From the NCBI RefSeq assembly GCF_014805625.2, contig NW_023998416.1, positions 31,622,068 through 31,686,067 on the forward strand: 64,000 bases of DNA, given 5' to 3'. The DNA comes from Glossina fuscipes. Lineage: Eukaryota > Arthropoda > Insecta > Diptera > Glossinidae. Each line of letters starts with the position of its first letter. Within the stretch, counting starts at the first letter, position 1. Shown piece after piece: positions 1 to 12,600 of this stretch. The translations under genes and the position numbers were made by a program. The notes under the pieces were generated by a model. The model was not told the DNA's origin, searched no databases, and saw only the letters and a program-made list of their open reading frames with translations.

Positions 1-210
1 AAGTAAACACATTGTCGTGAACCTCCCCTACACTTTCAACGACTTTTCAGAAGGAGGCGTTATATGGGAAGTGACCAACCAAATTTTATCAAAATATTTA
101 TATAACGTTGAGATCTGTAGGCTGGACATAGGATAACAAGGCGAACGGACGGACAAAGGGACAGATAAGCTTATCGCTATAATAAAGGGTGGGGCTATCC
201 CAATTTCTCC
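1..210 (+). mobile_element. Degenerate repeat, family C (partial, cut by window edge)
   Basis: GTTATATGGGAAGTGACCAA, CAAAATATTTATATAACG, GATCTGTAGGCTGGACATAG and GGACGGACAAAGGGACAG align in order with about 34715-34815. They show the general pattern of the copies at 49.3 and 55.9 kb (an AATACCT-like block, a GTGG/GTAG block, then a GACAGACAGATGGACAG-like block). Confidence 0.4.
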
Positions 211-701
211 TGTGTCCTTGTGTATAAATTATAATTAACAACAAGCAAAAAAAAATCGTTAAAACAGTAAACGCTCGCGCGTTGTGATTTATGTAAACTC
301 CTTAGAAATTCGTGCACAATAAATCAGGCAAGAAGATAAGTGAATGCACAGACTTCAAAATAGATACTCCGGCAAAGTTTTTGTCTTAAGTCTTTTATTT
401 TACAAACACAAATTGGGCAAGCAATCGTTTTGTGTTATATAATAAAAGAATTTTTAAGGAAAAAAAAATGCTACAATCAATGAATCTCCTTCCCATTGGG
501 GAGACTAAGAATCTTTTCAAGATTTGTAAAAAATAAAAAAAAAATAAATTATTTTCCTCCAAATGCCTTATCATCTATTACGCTATTAGATCGCATAACG
601 ACAATTAATGGAAAAAATATATAAAATAAATACAATCTGCTTGCAAGCAGCAAATGTTATTTATCTAAACCGGTAGTGGCGTAATATAATAAAATTCTCA
701 C
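1..701 (-). other. Intron 2 of the serine protease gene (incomplete)
   Basis: It begins at the GTGAGA donor (701-696) and runs off the left edge. I found no Asp- or Ser-containing protease exon in it. It holds a decayed interspersed repeat at about 1-210 and a perfect 14-bp palindrome CTGCTTGCAAGCAG at 637-650. The remainder is A-rich unique sequence. Confidence 0.75.
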
Positions 702-943
702 CTGCCTTGTAATACCAGGATCGCGCGATGATCTATCCAATTGCAGTAAGCGTATTGTTATCTGATCACGGTTATTTTTTACACAATGTGCAGCAGTCAG
801 CACATAACGATCATTAATCAGCGAACCGCCACAGAATAGACGCGGAAAATAGCGACCCTTGACCAATTGAGCCGTCCAGGGATACTTATTTTGGCGCACC
901 TGTGTGCCACCAACAATACGATTAACATTCGGTGTACCACAGA
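702..943 (-). CDS. Trypsin-like serine protease, exon 2 (activation site and catalytic His)
   Basis: The acceptor TTCCGCAG (AG at 945-944) sits behind a pyrimidine/T-rich tract, and the donor is CAG|GTGAGA (GT at 701-700). Two bases complete Phe75, then 80 full codons follow (residues 76-155). Visible motifs are CGTPNVNRIVGG with activation cleavage after Arg83, PWTAQLV, FCGGSLINDRYVLTAAHC with catalytic His127 (chymotrypsin His57), and the Cys112-Cys128 pair bracketing it. This is the S1A fold: endopeptidase, secreted as a zymogen. The Asp102 and Ser195 exons are not in the window, so specificity cannot be read. From memory the exon closely resembles Drosophila CG3355; I could not run a search, so no symbol is given. 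It could be another member of the same S1A clade. Confidence 0.93.
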
Positions 944-1148
944 CTGCGGAAGAAGGGAAACGAAATGAAACCAGAAAAAAAAAAAAAAAACGATATGAAG
1001 AATGTGGTGTAAATTTAGTTAAAACTCCTTCAACGATAAGAAATTATGCTTTCTTTAAGCACTATTGTGGGTGACTCTTTCTTATTTATTTATTTATTTT
1101 TTATTTTTTCCATGTTTTCTTTTTTCTTTCCTGCTAGCGTACACTTAC
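944..1148 (-). other. Intron 1 of the serine protease gene
   Basis: This 205-bp phase-1 intron has a GTAAGT donor and a CCGCAG acceptor. It contains an A(17) run at about 974-990 on the plus strand, which is the T-rich tract upstream of the acceptor on the coding strand. Confidence 0.85.
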
Positions 1149-1371
1149 AGCATTTGGTACTGCATTCCGTTTTGTGCGGTCGATTATATTTCTCTTCATG
1201 CTGCGAAAAGTTAAAAAAATAGTTGGCAAAGAGTTCGTTTTGTTGTTGTTTAGCATTTTTTGCACTATAATCTGGCTGTAAATTCTCAAATGGCGATGGT
1301 TCGTAAACATAAGAGGATTGTGTGCAAATCACCAGCAGGCTGCCGAGGAACACAACAATGATAAATTTCAT
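1149..1371 (-). CDS. Secreted trypsin-like serine protease, exon 1 (signal peptide and N-terminal pro-region)
   Basis: The exon starts at ATG 1371-1369 (A at -3) and has 74 codons plus one base. Residues 1-19 form a typical signal peptide (MKFIIVVFLGSLLVICTQS), so the product enters the secretory pathway. A hydrophilic pro-region of about 50 residues follows, rich in Asn/Gln/Glu, and ends in a Cys cluster (ECSTKC). The exon stops at 1149 at a consensus donor GTAAGT (1148-1143). Its one leftover base joins two bases of the next exon to make Phe75, giving a C..C.CG arrangement just before the protease domain, as in many fly clip-less serine proteases. I see no clip domain. The 5' leader is A/G-rich. 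Reading through the donor would add a Lys-rich tail, which I reject because the splice phase matches exon 2 exactly. The gene continues on the minus strand and leaves the window at the left. Confidence 0.9.
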
Positions 1372-2300
1372 AATTTGTTTCTTTTACTTTCTTTTACTTT
1401 TTTTGTTCCCTCTATTTCTTTTTGTGTTCTGCTGATTGCCCTTTAACTTAGTTGTATTGTTTTTCCTTCTTTGATACAATAAACTGAACTCTTCAAGCAA
1501 CTTTTTTGTAATGTTTACAAATTTCCAAAATCTGGTGGTTCTTATAGCTTCCATGTAAGCCATGTAATGTGATGATGGGAATCTTATCTTTTTAATGAAT
1601 ATTTTATTTAAATTTCATATATTTTTTTGTGTAAGTAACTAAAATTCTGAAAGTTTCTTTTCGTTGCCTTCTTACAAAAAAAAAGAAAAAACAGTATTAA
1701 CAAATACATAATTAAAAGCCCTTCTTTATTAAACGTCTGGCTTTTTAGATGACTGCGATGTAAAGCAATTAGTCACTACAGAGTAAGTCAATAAAGAACT
1801 GACATAGTTTTTAGTGGAAGAAACTGATTTAAATGAAATACAAGAAAACGTATTAACGCTTTAATCGGGAATATCGTGAAATTTTCAAGAAATTCTTTAG
1901 ATAATGTGGCGTTTTTAGTTCAGTCATTTATTTACTCACTTCATCTTACAAGCTTTCATTAAGTTTGCGTTAGCAGCTTGAGTTAATTTCAATCGTTCGT
2001 CTATTGTGTTTTCTTGAAGATATAGTATAAACTTCGCCTTTCTAGGACAAGGAATATAGTCACTGATGAGAGGACAGCTTGTCATACCCGGGGCCTGCAA
2101 CACCCAGAGTATATATCGTCAAGTGTCTGCAATAACTGAGGTTGATCAATCAAATTGTTTTGCCGCGATATAGGCCTTTTCTTGCCTGCAACAAGTGATC
2201 GAGCATTTACGTACTATTTAAAGACTCTAGACTGTCTTTCCTACAACGTACATTTTATATCCTGGAGCTCGTGATACAGCAAGCAAATTTTTCCACCTAA
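1372..2300. other. Upstream flank of the serine protease, no gene seen
   Basis: This is AT-rich DNA immediately 5' of the minus-strand protease start. Nearest the ATG it is A/G-rich on the coding strand (leader). I see no coding region or recognisable repeat beyond short A and T runs. Confidence 0.5.
1482..1487 (-). promoter_or_regulatory. Candidate initiator (TCAGTT) of the serine protease gene
   Basis: TCAGTT on the minus strand fits the fly Inr consensus, with A at 1485 as a possible start, giving a 113-base leader. There is no TATA box at the expected spacing. A TATAAG lies further upstream, at 1546-1541, and I see no DPE. A six-base match in AT-rich DNA is weak, so this is only the best candidate found. 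Confidence 0.2.
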
Positions 2301-2441
2301 AGCAAGGCGTCTGTTTGTCGAATGAGGCAACGACGCGTGTTCCGTTCGTTCTCAGGATTAAATCCAATTGTAAAAATTCCACTTTTATTGTCTTCTGTGT
2401 AGTATTTCGTAAGACGAAAAGTGACGAATTATATCTCTTGG

Positions 2442-2530
2442 CGTCAATTGACGTCGAGTATTTACACGTGGAACAAGTATTAGCCTATCAACTTTTAATA
2501 TCTCCGTTTCGTTGCTATAAAAGTCACGTG
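2442..2530. promoter_or_regulatory. Candidate regulatory cluster: 12-bp palindrome and two CACGTG E-boxes
   Basis: CGTCAATTGACG at 2442-2453 is a perfect palindrome that runs into a TGACGTC CRE-like core. Perfect CACGTG E-boxes lie at 2465-2470 and 2525-2530, exactly 60 bp apart. The second E-box sits inside GTCACGTGTGAC. CACGTG is the canonical site for bHLH factors such as CLK/CYC or Myc/Max. The cluster is about 1.1 kb upstream of the protease ATG. Function is inferred from motifs only. Confidence 0.3.
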
Positions 2531-3530
2531 TGACAGGGATGGACTGAAGTCGTCCAAACTCAATATGTATCTCTCTATCATTATTCCTAGTCATAACTTT
2601 TAGAATCCCAAACGGTACCTTCTTCTTGATTATATTTTCTAAAGGTTAAAACTTAGAAATATGTACAGTGAGTGAAATTCAACGCAAAAGAGATTAATTC
2701 AAGTGTTGCAATATTCAGGTTTCTTTTACATTTTATTTTGTCTTCTTTTTTTCATTCTTTAACAGGCTTTTGTGACACTGTTAGGATGAACGTATGTTAA
2801 TGAATATCTGCAATATATTTTTAAATATGCTAATGCGCGATTTCTTTACCCAAAGTGGGTGTATATTTAAACGCTTATTATTGGACTTGTTTTCATTAAC
2901 GCAGATACATTTAATGAATATTCTTGAGTCCAACAGCGAAGGAAGCAGGTATATTAATTTCGTCACATTACACTCATAACGTTAAAAGCCACAAATTGAT
3001 CACTATTTTATTATTTACCTGTCTGTCCATCAATATATTATAATTTTCGTAATTACTCTGAAGCCGATATACACGGTATATCTATATCTATCTATATGTA
3101 AATATTGTTAACTTTCTATAACTAACTCTTACACATTAGGCAAATATCTAAAGTTTATCTAGGCATGAGTTGTAAGCTGCCGACAAATATAATTGTATTA
3201 GCTAAAAAATTGGAAAAAGGTAAATGAGAATAGTTTCTAAACAACATTAATGTTTAAAGTAGTAGATATAAAGCTAAAATTTGGCATGTCGTGCAACTCG
3301 CACTTCTGATACATCTGCTCAGTGGCTTACGATAAAAAAAAGTGCTTTTTTTCACATCTGCTTAAAATGCTTTTGCAAATTCAAAACCACGTAAGCAGGC
3401 AAATAGATAAGAATCGTCACTATCAAGTCATTGTTTGCAGGTTTATATCTCAGTTCGGGTAAAACATGGCTCTCTCTTCTACAATGATTGCTAAGTTGGT
3501 GAACGATTATCCCTTCTTCACTTCTTTATG
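2531..3530. other. Non-coding stretch, nothing recognised
   Basis: AT-rich unique sequence. Short open frames on both strands here have no domain, splice or composition support. Confidence 0.4.
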
Positions 3531-3625
3531 ACCGCTTTCTCTCTCTCTGTCTATCTCTTTTCCCCTTTCTCTCTGTTCCTCTGTTTTTCATCTTTCTTTC
3601 TCTTCGTTTCTCTCTACCTTCCATA
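3530..3625. repeat. Pyrimidine-rich (CT)n-like tract
   Basis: About 95 bp of nearly pure C/T on the plus strand, with repeated TCTCT and TTTCT blocks. The complementary strand is GA-rich and could bind GAGA-type factors. It lies roughly 100 bp from the SINE copy at 3735-3895. Confidence 0.7.
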
Positions 3626-3734
3626 TGCGAATAAAATTTGAGAGTAAGTTTAATGCGTGGTGTTCAACTAAAATGAAGTGAAAAATAAACATTTAAATAC
3701 CAGTCACTCAGGGAACGTTTCCTGCTCGTTTAAC

Positions 3735-3895
3735 TCGGTGACGGACAGAAAGAAATGAGGGAAGAGTAATAAATAGGGAGGTGGTTGTGGCCGTACCACA
3801 GCGAGGGTTATGTCTTTACCGACTGAGATTTGAATCTATGGACACTGACTTGGTAATCAAGATTTTCACCTACTCGGCTATTCATACGGATCTTT
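3735..3895 (-). mobile_element. tRNA-derived SINE, subfamily A, copy 1 (degenerate)
   Basis: Read on the minus strand it has a tRNA-like head with a box-B-like TTCAAATCTC, preceded by AAGTCAGTGTCCATAG. It aligns with the copy at 27975-28225. Shared pieces on the plus strand are GGGAACGTT, GGAAGAGTAATA/AGAGAGTAATA, GTGGCCG, ACCGACTGAG, ATTTGAATC and ACACTGACTTGGTA. Relative to copy 2, the segment between two CTGAG-ending short repeats is missing, as expected for deletion between direct repeats. Confidence 0.7.
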
Positions 3896-3899
3896 TGTT

Positions 3900-6800
3900 G
3901 GAATGGAATGTGTTTTCTATTTGCCGGTCAAAGTCATATCCCCTTAGGCAATCTTCTGTAAAAGAACTTCAGAGGAGAATGGAAAATGTAAAGACAAGGC
4001 TTTTTATATCTTTGCTAATCTTAGTATCTATCTTACATAAAATCTAGAACTTTGCTTCGACGTGGATATTGATAAGCCAAACTATACGGTGTTCACAGTA
4101 CGTGTGTATACCATAAAGCAAACACAATTTTCTTACAGGTTGTGTGCTTCATAATTCATTGGTAAAGTGTATGCCGTCCGTGAATCTCATTAAAGCGCAG
4201 AGCCATTTTGTTATTTATTTATTTTTTATGAATTTCATAAGAAAGTAAGTAAAAGTTTGAGACGGGAAAGTAGGTTAGAGCTTTCTTAAATTCCCAAAGG
4301 AGAGAATCGCGCTCGAGCTATTAATTGCATTAATCTGTGTTACCTGCACTATTCGGTTCTTTATCTTCTGCACATATATGGGCGATATGAGCTATATATA
4401 GGCCTTTATCGGCTTACAACGCACACTTGGAAGATTTTCTAAAAATATCACAAAATATAAAGCTAATCTAAATCTCTCAACAACTTCATTAACATAAACA
4501 ATCCATGCATGACTATCTTTGAGAAAACAAAAACGAAAAAGAAAAAAGTAAAAGTTATTGACGATCAAGGCAACGAAACCGATGACGTTAATCATTCGAT
4601 TATGCAAAGCATTTTTGAAAAAGGCTCAAATTAGAACCAATTAGTAAGTTGCAAAGGGGCGTCATTAGTAGTTACGCATAGGCAAACTACAACATCAAGA
4701 TAAGCACATGAATACACACAAAGTATTCAACTTTATAATTATGAATTAGACCATAACAGAAAGGAACAAAACAAGTCGATACTCCAAGCCTTCAAACACA
4801 CATGCATGTACTCAGGTAAAAATACCATACTGTGACTATGTACAGCTTAAGGGTTCTTTTACACAAAAGAAGGAAGAAAAAAATTGTTGATATTATAAGA
4901 AAACATAATCTAGTTTTTCTATAAGGAAAACCAAAAATTAAAGAGACGAAGAACATTAAATTTTTTCTTTTTTTTTTTTCTACATTATAGAAGTCATACA
5001 GAGCTTTGGTCAAAAGTTCATTGATTTTCGTGTTTTCTGGCTTAAACGACATTAATTTATCATTTAATTTGCAGTTTATTATTATTTCGTTTTTGCGTTC
5101 ATTTTTGTTTTTTTTTTTTTTTGTTGTTGTCTTATGCTTGAACGTGGACAGACGGTTTTCTGTTGTGTCTTTCAAAGCTTAAGGGCCACATGCTAAGGAG
5201 ACCATATGACGTAGCAATAAAACGTATTTATGTGCTTGTTATTCTTGTTTCGTTTCGTTTCGTACGTACAAACAGCAGCTTTAACACTAGCGGCATATTA
5301 TGGCAAAACAGTTCCGTGCAATAAATGCGTGTTATGCGTGTCTGCTATTTAATGCCAAAATGGGAACCGACCTCTTTTCAAATTAAACAAAAAAAAAAGA
5401 TATAAAAACTTAACCAACTCTAGGGAAAGACAAATTACTTCATACGTATGTGTACTTGTGAACGAAATCGAATAAGATTTCTTTTTACACCCGTTTACAA
5501 AGGTCTCTTTTTTCCATTCCTCTTGTAAAGCATTCAAAAACTCATTGTTTTTCGTACATTCCAGGCCATAAAGAAATAAAATCGATTTGTTTAAATACCC
5601 AATGGATACAAGAAACAATTTTTATGTCTTTCTCTTCCTTAGGAAATCCTCCAGCGGTTTTATTTCTTTTCCACAGATATTTCATTTAAAAGGTGTTTCA
5701 AAGTGTAAACAAAAAATTACAAACGTACGCCTGCGCTTAAATAGAGATAGAATGTGAACACAAAAACATTAATAATAGGAACGACATTAGCTGTGGTCCG
5801 GAATATCTGAACAAAGGAGCACGCATCCTACAGATTGAGCATTTTTCACATTACCTCGAAGGCAAAAAGTTAGTCTTCCTTGGAAAAAAAAAAGATCGTT
5901 CTTTGTTAATTTCTACAGCAGTAATAAGATCTCATTGTTGCATTGATAACAGGAACTATAAAATGCAAATTTTGGTCTTACGTCTCTTAATCTGCGTCTT
6001 ATATACATTTTTCTCTACACATTTTGTGCAAAATTTTCCCGAAAATGTTATTTAAAAAATCCTATATATACGGTTATAAACATATTTTTTAGTTTTACCT
6101 TAATACCTGATTTTACTCACATATATCATGGCAGCGCTTGCTGTAATTCGATACCTTAACCCAATAAACTCATGTACCAGTTTTTTGTGCATAAATCAAT
6201 AATAAGCGGGTGGTAAGCTTTTAATGGTTTTCCTGCCAACACAGAACGGCTTTAATCTTTAAGTTTCTTCTTATTAAGAGAAACAATAAACGACTCAAAG
6301 TTAATTAAAAAATATTTCTTTTTTTATACTTGTTCCTTTTTTTAAAGACTAAGTCACAGTTAACATGAAACTGGAAGACTGAGGAAATTTTAAAAATGTT
6401 AAATGCAATTAAAAAAGAAGAATTCTTGTCTTCTATAGATGTGTGAGAGTTTAGAAATGTAATGGCGAACCACTCTTCGCGCTTATTAATTACTAAGCAT
6501 AGTATTAAACATATTTGGTTTTATCCACTACAACACGGTATGTCTTAACTTTCTCGAGTACTCATAGGATTAGCAAAGAACAACAATCGAGTTTTTATTC
6601 GTTCCTGGTCTCCGTTTTGGGGTCAAAGACTAAAGAAAGATACTCATTGTTTCAAAATTCTCATTTTTACTGTGATCAGGGGCCAAGTAAGTGTTATAAG
6701 TTGTAGATCTGCTAAAAGTCCACTTAAAATTAGTAAAAGTCGGTTTATTGATGTGATTTTCCTGATCAACCTTTTCCCTACAATGAATGCCTTTCGCATT

Positions 6801-7830
6801 TGCTTGCTGTTGCATTGCATGCTTTTCGTCTTTTGTGTTGCGGTCTAAGTGATTCTTAGCACTTGCTATAAGAAGATTATTTCGCCTCACTGTAGATATA
6901 TTAAAACATAGGATTGAGTTGGGTAACTAAGGCTTGGCACATGCGCACAGAATTTTTGGAAAAATGGGCGTTCGTGTTTCATTAACACCCAAATATACTT
7001 AAAAGGACTGGAAAACGTAGGAAAAGTGAGAATTTGAAGACATTTGCATTAATTATGTGAACGGTCTGTCAGTAAGAGCGATACTTTTTAAAATTAAAAA
7101 AGTAGAACAACTCAACGTATTAACGTAAATTGTGTTTTCTTTTGAACCTTCGATATTGCAGTTACTACGACTTTGAACACCCTGACGCACTAATGGCTTC
7201 AATTATTAATTCCTGTGACCAGCATTCATCGCGTTATGTCTGTGATAATTTGATGACTGTTCACCCTCAAATTTTCCAAACTCTGTAGCTTGTCAGCACA
7301 TACTTGAGCTTTGGTATGTTCACAAACAAAAAGATCGATGGATAGTTCTCTGATGAACAAACTATGAGCAGACGCAAGTGACCCACTACTTTGGGAAAAT
7401 TTTGCAATGCTTTTAAATATTCAGGTATCTTGAGCCGCTGCATGAATAAACTGGAAATAGTTTCGAATATGTCCAAAGCTGGAAGCAGACAAAACAAGTA
7501 AGAAAGTGATATTTGGTGGGGACCAAATCCCACATATCCACCACTGTGCTTTTCGCATTCTACTCTCCAAGTTCCTTTATTTCATATCCATATCGCTGGT
7601 ATTAACTAATCGCGGTGTCTATCATATTCATTTTAGAATTAACCTGTTTTTAGACAGATACTATATTTTCATTGGAGGAGAATACAAAGTAGTTTCAGAC
7701 ATTCTGTCTTGTTTGCGTTACGATAAACGACCATAACACTTCAATAAAGGGTAGACTGTTTCGTAAAGTAAATGTAAAAAACTTCAGTCTTCCAACTTTT
7801 ATGATTTCTGAGTAAGGGGCAAAAACCCAC
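3900..7830. other. Non-coding stretch, no gene recognised
   Basis: AT-rich sequence with scattered T and A runs (for example 5109-5122). Open frames of up to about 127 codons occur on the minus strand (4792-5175), but they are Lys/Asn/Phe-rich translations of AT-rich DNA with no motif. Confidence 0.4.
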
Positions 7831-7834
7831 AAAT

Positions 7835-8165
7835 TTTTGTTAAGGAAAACGGAGTTGTGTTCAGCTTATGCTCCACTGCGGGCGTCTACTCTGACCGATT
7901 TGGTCCATTTTCAATACCAATCTGCGTACAAAAACTTCTAATGTTTCTACCAATCCTTCATTTTTGGAACCAGAAGAGTGCCAGCAACAAACACCACACA
8001 AACGCACAGACGGACAGACATGGCTAAGTTAGCTCAGAATCTCACGTTAATCAAGAATATACTATACACTTTATAGGGTTTCCAAAGCTTCCTTTTGAGT
8101 GTTACATACATTATGAAAAAAAAAACAAACCATTTTACAGTGGTGGGTATAAAAATACACACATT
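7835..8165 (-). mobile_element. Degenerate non-autonomous repeat, family D, copy 1
   Basis: Read on the minus strand it contains ACCCTATAAAGTGTATAGT, ATTCTTGATTAACG and then CCATGTCTGTCCGTCTGTG. This layout (TTGATCAGC-like block, then ATGTCCGTCTGTCC-like block) is widespread in fly interspersed repeats. Copies in this window at about 25905-26190 and 43006-43235 share it. No coding capacity is visible. The transposon class is not determined. Confidence 0.5.
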
Positions 8166-8175
8166 TTAAGTAGTG

Positions 8176-8206
8176 TTGCTCTTAAAGAGCAATGTAGCTT
8201 GCAAGC
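8176..8206. repeat. Two adjacent palindromes
   Basis: TTGCTCTT-A-AAGAGCAA (8176-8192) is an eight-base-arm inverted repeat. It is followed four bases later by the perfect palindrome GCTTGCAAGC (8197-8206). They lie just outside the family D repeat and may mark its end. Confidence 0.5.
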
Positions 8207-8209
8207 ATA

Positions 8210-9540
8210 GATCTGGATGTAAAATTTCTTACTAAATTTGGTTTATTGCCATCTAAAATAGATCGGTAGATTTTAAGGCAACCGGATCAGTTGCCTTCAA
8301 AAAATCACGCCAGTACCGTAACTTACTAAAGATTTTGTGTACTTTCGATAGATACATCACAAGGGGAATTGCTTTTTTCTTGTACACTTTGCTTAAAATT
8401 GCATTTTAATTGTATTTAATGTTATTATGTAAATTATAATCCCACGTACACCTTCCACAAAGTAATTTGTCCAAATAAATTGTTTGTTCGGGAATATATA
8501 AAAATTTGTATGCTTATATATGTATGTGCACTTCCAAGTTTTGAAAACAAATGTAATGTAAATTATTATCATTAACAACGTTAACATTAGTTGTGTTATT
8601 AATTGCAAGAAGCATCAAGTAAATTAAACATCGTATGAGTTTAAGTCGTTGCATTAAAATTTATAAATAAACCATGACATGCAACGAACACAAATTTTAT
8701 ATTATTGACAATAGGAACATATCTGTATACGGAGTCGCATTCCCAGTCAAATGAAAACGCTAAAGCAGAACTAATTGATGACGCGAAGGGATAGTAAAGC
8801 GCATGTCTATAGAATAATAAAAGGAACTGGGAGTGTATATCTAGGGGCAAACTTTGTTAAATACACTTAGAAACTTTCAAAAAGAAAGAAATTGAAAGGC
8901 AGAGTATATCAAAATGCTTACATCATATATTGATTTCAAATATTGATATAAGAACATACAGGCAAACGCATTACATTAGATACGCCCACAAAATAGTATC
9001 TATTATATAAGACTGTGTTGTGCGAGTCGCTTCGGTTATACAAATACACGAGTGGTTCGCAGCCTAAAGCTACTAACTTATTTATCATATTGAAGACAAA
9101 TTTCTTTAGTATTCAGGCCTAAAACATAATTAACTCTTCTTTTCCCCCAAAATACACAGAAAAATTTCGGCTTGAGAAATTTGTTGTACACAGTTGTTAG
9201 ATAACTTAGATAACTTCAAGTGTAAAATTGCTTATGTTGGCATTTAAATTGCTTTCATAATCATCGTGATGACCAATTTAAGCCTCTGTGAGTAATACCT
9301 GCTCGAAGATTGTGAAAGCATGCCTTGAGGAAAAACCTTTGGATTAAAAATACATTACTTTGGATTCAAAATACAACGTTAGAGTATCGTTGGACTGATT
9401 GTATCACTCTATGTTAATGAATAAATTTGATTTTTTATGAAAAAAATGTTAGTCCCGCGAATTATTGATTGACATTGTATATTACATTACATACTATATA
9501 TTATGTGTACTTATACTATATTCAGCGAATAAATCGTTGT
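8210..9540. other. Non-coding stretch, nothing recognised
   Basis: AT-rich sequence without a supportable gene, RNA or repeat. Confidence 0.4.
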
Positions 9541-10080
9541 TCTAATGTAGGTATTACCTGGATATGGATTCCGCTCAACCTATCCCTGCCAATGCCACCG
9601 ACTTATGCACGATGTATGTGACTTTTGACAAGAAAAAAAATGCACAGAGCACACTGTTTTCGCTTCTTTTGGCTCGCCAAAGGAGATTACACGCTGCTGA
9701 TACATTAGGCTTTGTAGGGGGTACACTGCGGGATAAAGCCGAGCGATGGTGAAACGCGAAATTGTATATCGGTTGAGAGTGACGCATGTAGGCATCGGCA
9801 GTCATCAATAACCGGCAAAAGTCCAGCCAAACGCAATACGCGAGGGGTGTCGGTCCCCTGCGCTGCAGTTCAGTTCACATGCGCCTTTGCTCTAAATGTT
9901 TGCAGAAAACGAAAAATTGCTTGGAACAGCAATTGATAGGTGTTTACCTCACTAGAGGTTTTTTCTTGCATCCCATTTATTCGCGGCAAAGTAATTTTTT
10001 GAGCGCCGCGCGAAATATTTGTCAAAAGTTATTTGGGAGTGAGCTTTTTCAGAATTTTCCAAGGCGTATGTTATAAGGTT
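9540..10080. promoter_or_regulatory. GC-elevated island with E2F-like site; possible exon or regulatory element
   Basis: This interval is clearly richer in G and C than its flanks. It includes an open frame at 9564-9752 on the plus strand (62 codons, starting MDSAQPIPANATDLC) with unusually GC-rich codons, and an E2F-consensus core TTTCGCGC on the minus strand (10015-10008). A TCAGTT initiator-like hexamer lies near 9869. I do not recognise the peptide, and no good splice donor follows it. It could be a promoter or 5' exon, a conserved enhancer, or a remnant of a mobile element. Confidence 0.25.
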
Positions 10081-12600
10081 GTGGTTGAGCAGCATTTTGG
10101 AAAATGGTTTGCTTAAGAGTTAATCTTCATTGGAAGTCATTTGTTTGTGCTAAAAATTTGAAAGGAATTTTTATGCCTTTCCAAGCAGATTTAATTGGGC
10201 TAATTAAAATCGGTTAATTGCGAATAATGATTATATAATTCTCATTTATAATATTCTTTCTTCAATGTTTAGACTGTTTTTTCTCTTCTTCTTTTTATTT
10301 TTAAATGGTTTTATATTAATTTACCTTAATATCCTTGGAAAGCCTTGGGCTGCTCGGTCATTAAGCAATTTGAAATTAGTTTTAATTTGATTATAAAATT
10401 AATTGCCAAGTTCATGTATCTTTTATTTGCCCCCATAAATAGTAACAACATAACAGGCAAGTATATGGTAACTGTAGCATCAATCTATAAATTATTTCAA
10501 ATAAGCACATTTTTATAACCACAAACATGCCTACCTATATAAACATTTGTTCGCATAAACAACAGCATTAATTTATCGTAATTTTCCGCCATGAGATGTG
10601 CCCTGTTACGCATCATCGTTTCGTGGTTTATATCCATGCTCGTGCGCATTCTTTTGCTAAAAAAAAAAAAAAAAAAAAAATCATTTCTCTCTCTAACACT
10701 TTAACATTCGCTTGAAAATGATATATGTATGTCCTATGTGTACAATTGTATAAGCATGCTAATGTAACATGTTTATAGCCTTCGTCCTAATATTCATTAT
10801 TATCATCGTCATAATTATCTTTATCATTATCATCATCGTCGTCATCATCGTAAAATGGTAATAAAAATGTTTAGTTAATCCTCTTAAGCCCTTAAAACTA
10901 ATTTTAATAAGTTCAACACTATCCATGACAGTCTCAAGTTTAGTCTTTAGGCTTTAGGCTACAGACAGATACTTGACCGTAAACGAGCGACCAGTCAAAA
11001 GAAATCTATGTGCCTTGTTACTTGTTTGTTGCCCAACATATGGGCAAGTGTTAGACTTATAAATAAGTGTTTGGTTGTTGTTGCTGTTAGTGTTGTTGTT
11101 GTTGGGCTTAGATTAAGGTGTCTGCAAATGTTTAGCATGCTGCTTAGATAGACTTTGAAATTTTTTTTTAGCGCATGGTTTTGGTGATGGTTTCCTATAG
11201 CCTAAAACTATAAAAGCATATGCATGCTTGTGTCAGCATTACAAACACTTTCATGATTTACTATACTGTACGATGTAGCAGATGATGTTGTTCTAGGTAA
11301 AAAGAAACTAAACGAATATTTTTTTTTACTGGCTTGAGTTGCTGTTCTTTTTTTTTTGTTGTTTTTTTGTGTATGTGCGCCTGGAAAAACGTAGATATTA
11401 TAATATGCTATTTAAAACAAAATGAAATAAGAAAAAAACAAAGCAAGAAAATTATAATCGCTTTAGGATGAACGTTGGACACCCACCTCTTCGAGCAAAC
11501 ATCATTTCAAATTTTATTAAGCATAAACCGCGAATCCTTTTATGTCTCTAAACTTTCGCAAGGAGCTTGCTAAATAATTACAGCTAATTTTATTTGCCTT
11601 ATAGGATACAATATTCAAAAACTTGCTTAATTAATTATTCAGCATTTGCAGACGAACCATGCCCTTTTGGAAACTTGATCTGCAAAAGTAAAATAGAATA
11701 ACATGCGTTCAGGGTGCTCTGTCCCGATTTGCACTGGGGTGGGAGTTTCCCAAATAGACGACCGACGGATGGACGGACAGCAATTAAACCAATCCTATTA
11801 TTTTTCTTGCTCTTAGACATTTGTATGAATCCTCATTTAATCCTACAAATGACTAGTGAACAATGAAAGGTAGTTGCTAGCACCAGCACGAGCGTAGAGC
11901 AGAAAGTTTTGCTTACGTAGCTTGGCTGATACATATTGAAATATGTAATATAATATCGTGTTGAAGGGTAAAAGGAACTTTAACTTTTAAAATGAGAGCA
12001 TCCCGAATACGTGATGTGCTATTTATCTTTTTAAGCTTAATAGTCGAAAAATGTCATTGAAAATTGCTTTATGATTTTGCAACACTTTCTCCTTTATGAC
12101 CCATACACTCTTGCCTACGTTCGAAACATTTGTCATCGCATTTTTATCACTTGCTTTAAGATACTCGCAATCCATGGTTCTTTTGGGCGCATCAACTGCT
12201 TCTTCTGCCGATGAAAATCAATTGTCAGAAGAGATGTGCGTTAGCTCGGGTTGTCTGAATGAAAAATGATCAGATGGCGTTCATTTATGTTGCTTATTTC
12301 ATCAAAGTTTTCTTGCAAACGGATATTTTATCGTCGGTGAAGTGGATGGGGGAGGTCGGACTTTATCCCCAAAAGTGAAGTGATGGCCACTCTTGTCTTG
12401 CCATTCAGACGATCCAATTTTCAAGTCACAAGACGCTTTAAAGAAACTTATAGTTAAAAATATTAAACTTTCCAGTGACAGCATCGGATGGCATCTGATA
12501 AAAAAGTTCAAACGGTTCCTTATGTATCAAAGTAATCTTGCTTTTGTTAAGCTGTTTGGTCTGTCTATTTCTAACGCATTTTAATATATTCTCGTTCTAG
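10081..12600. other. Non-coding stretch with simple repeats
   Basis: Contains a poly-A run (10659-10680), an ATC/GTC-rich stretch near 10795-10850, a TTG-rich stretch near 11070-11105 and T runs near 11345-11375. Around 11740-11785 a GACGGATGGACGGACAG block resembles the sequence seen in other degenerate repeats of the window. No gene was identified. Confidence 0.4.
10659..10680 (+). repeat. Poly-A run (22)
   Basis: Uninterrupted A22. No recognisable retroelement body was seen directly upstream. Confidence 0.9.
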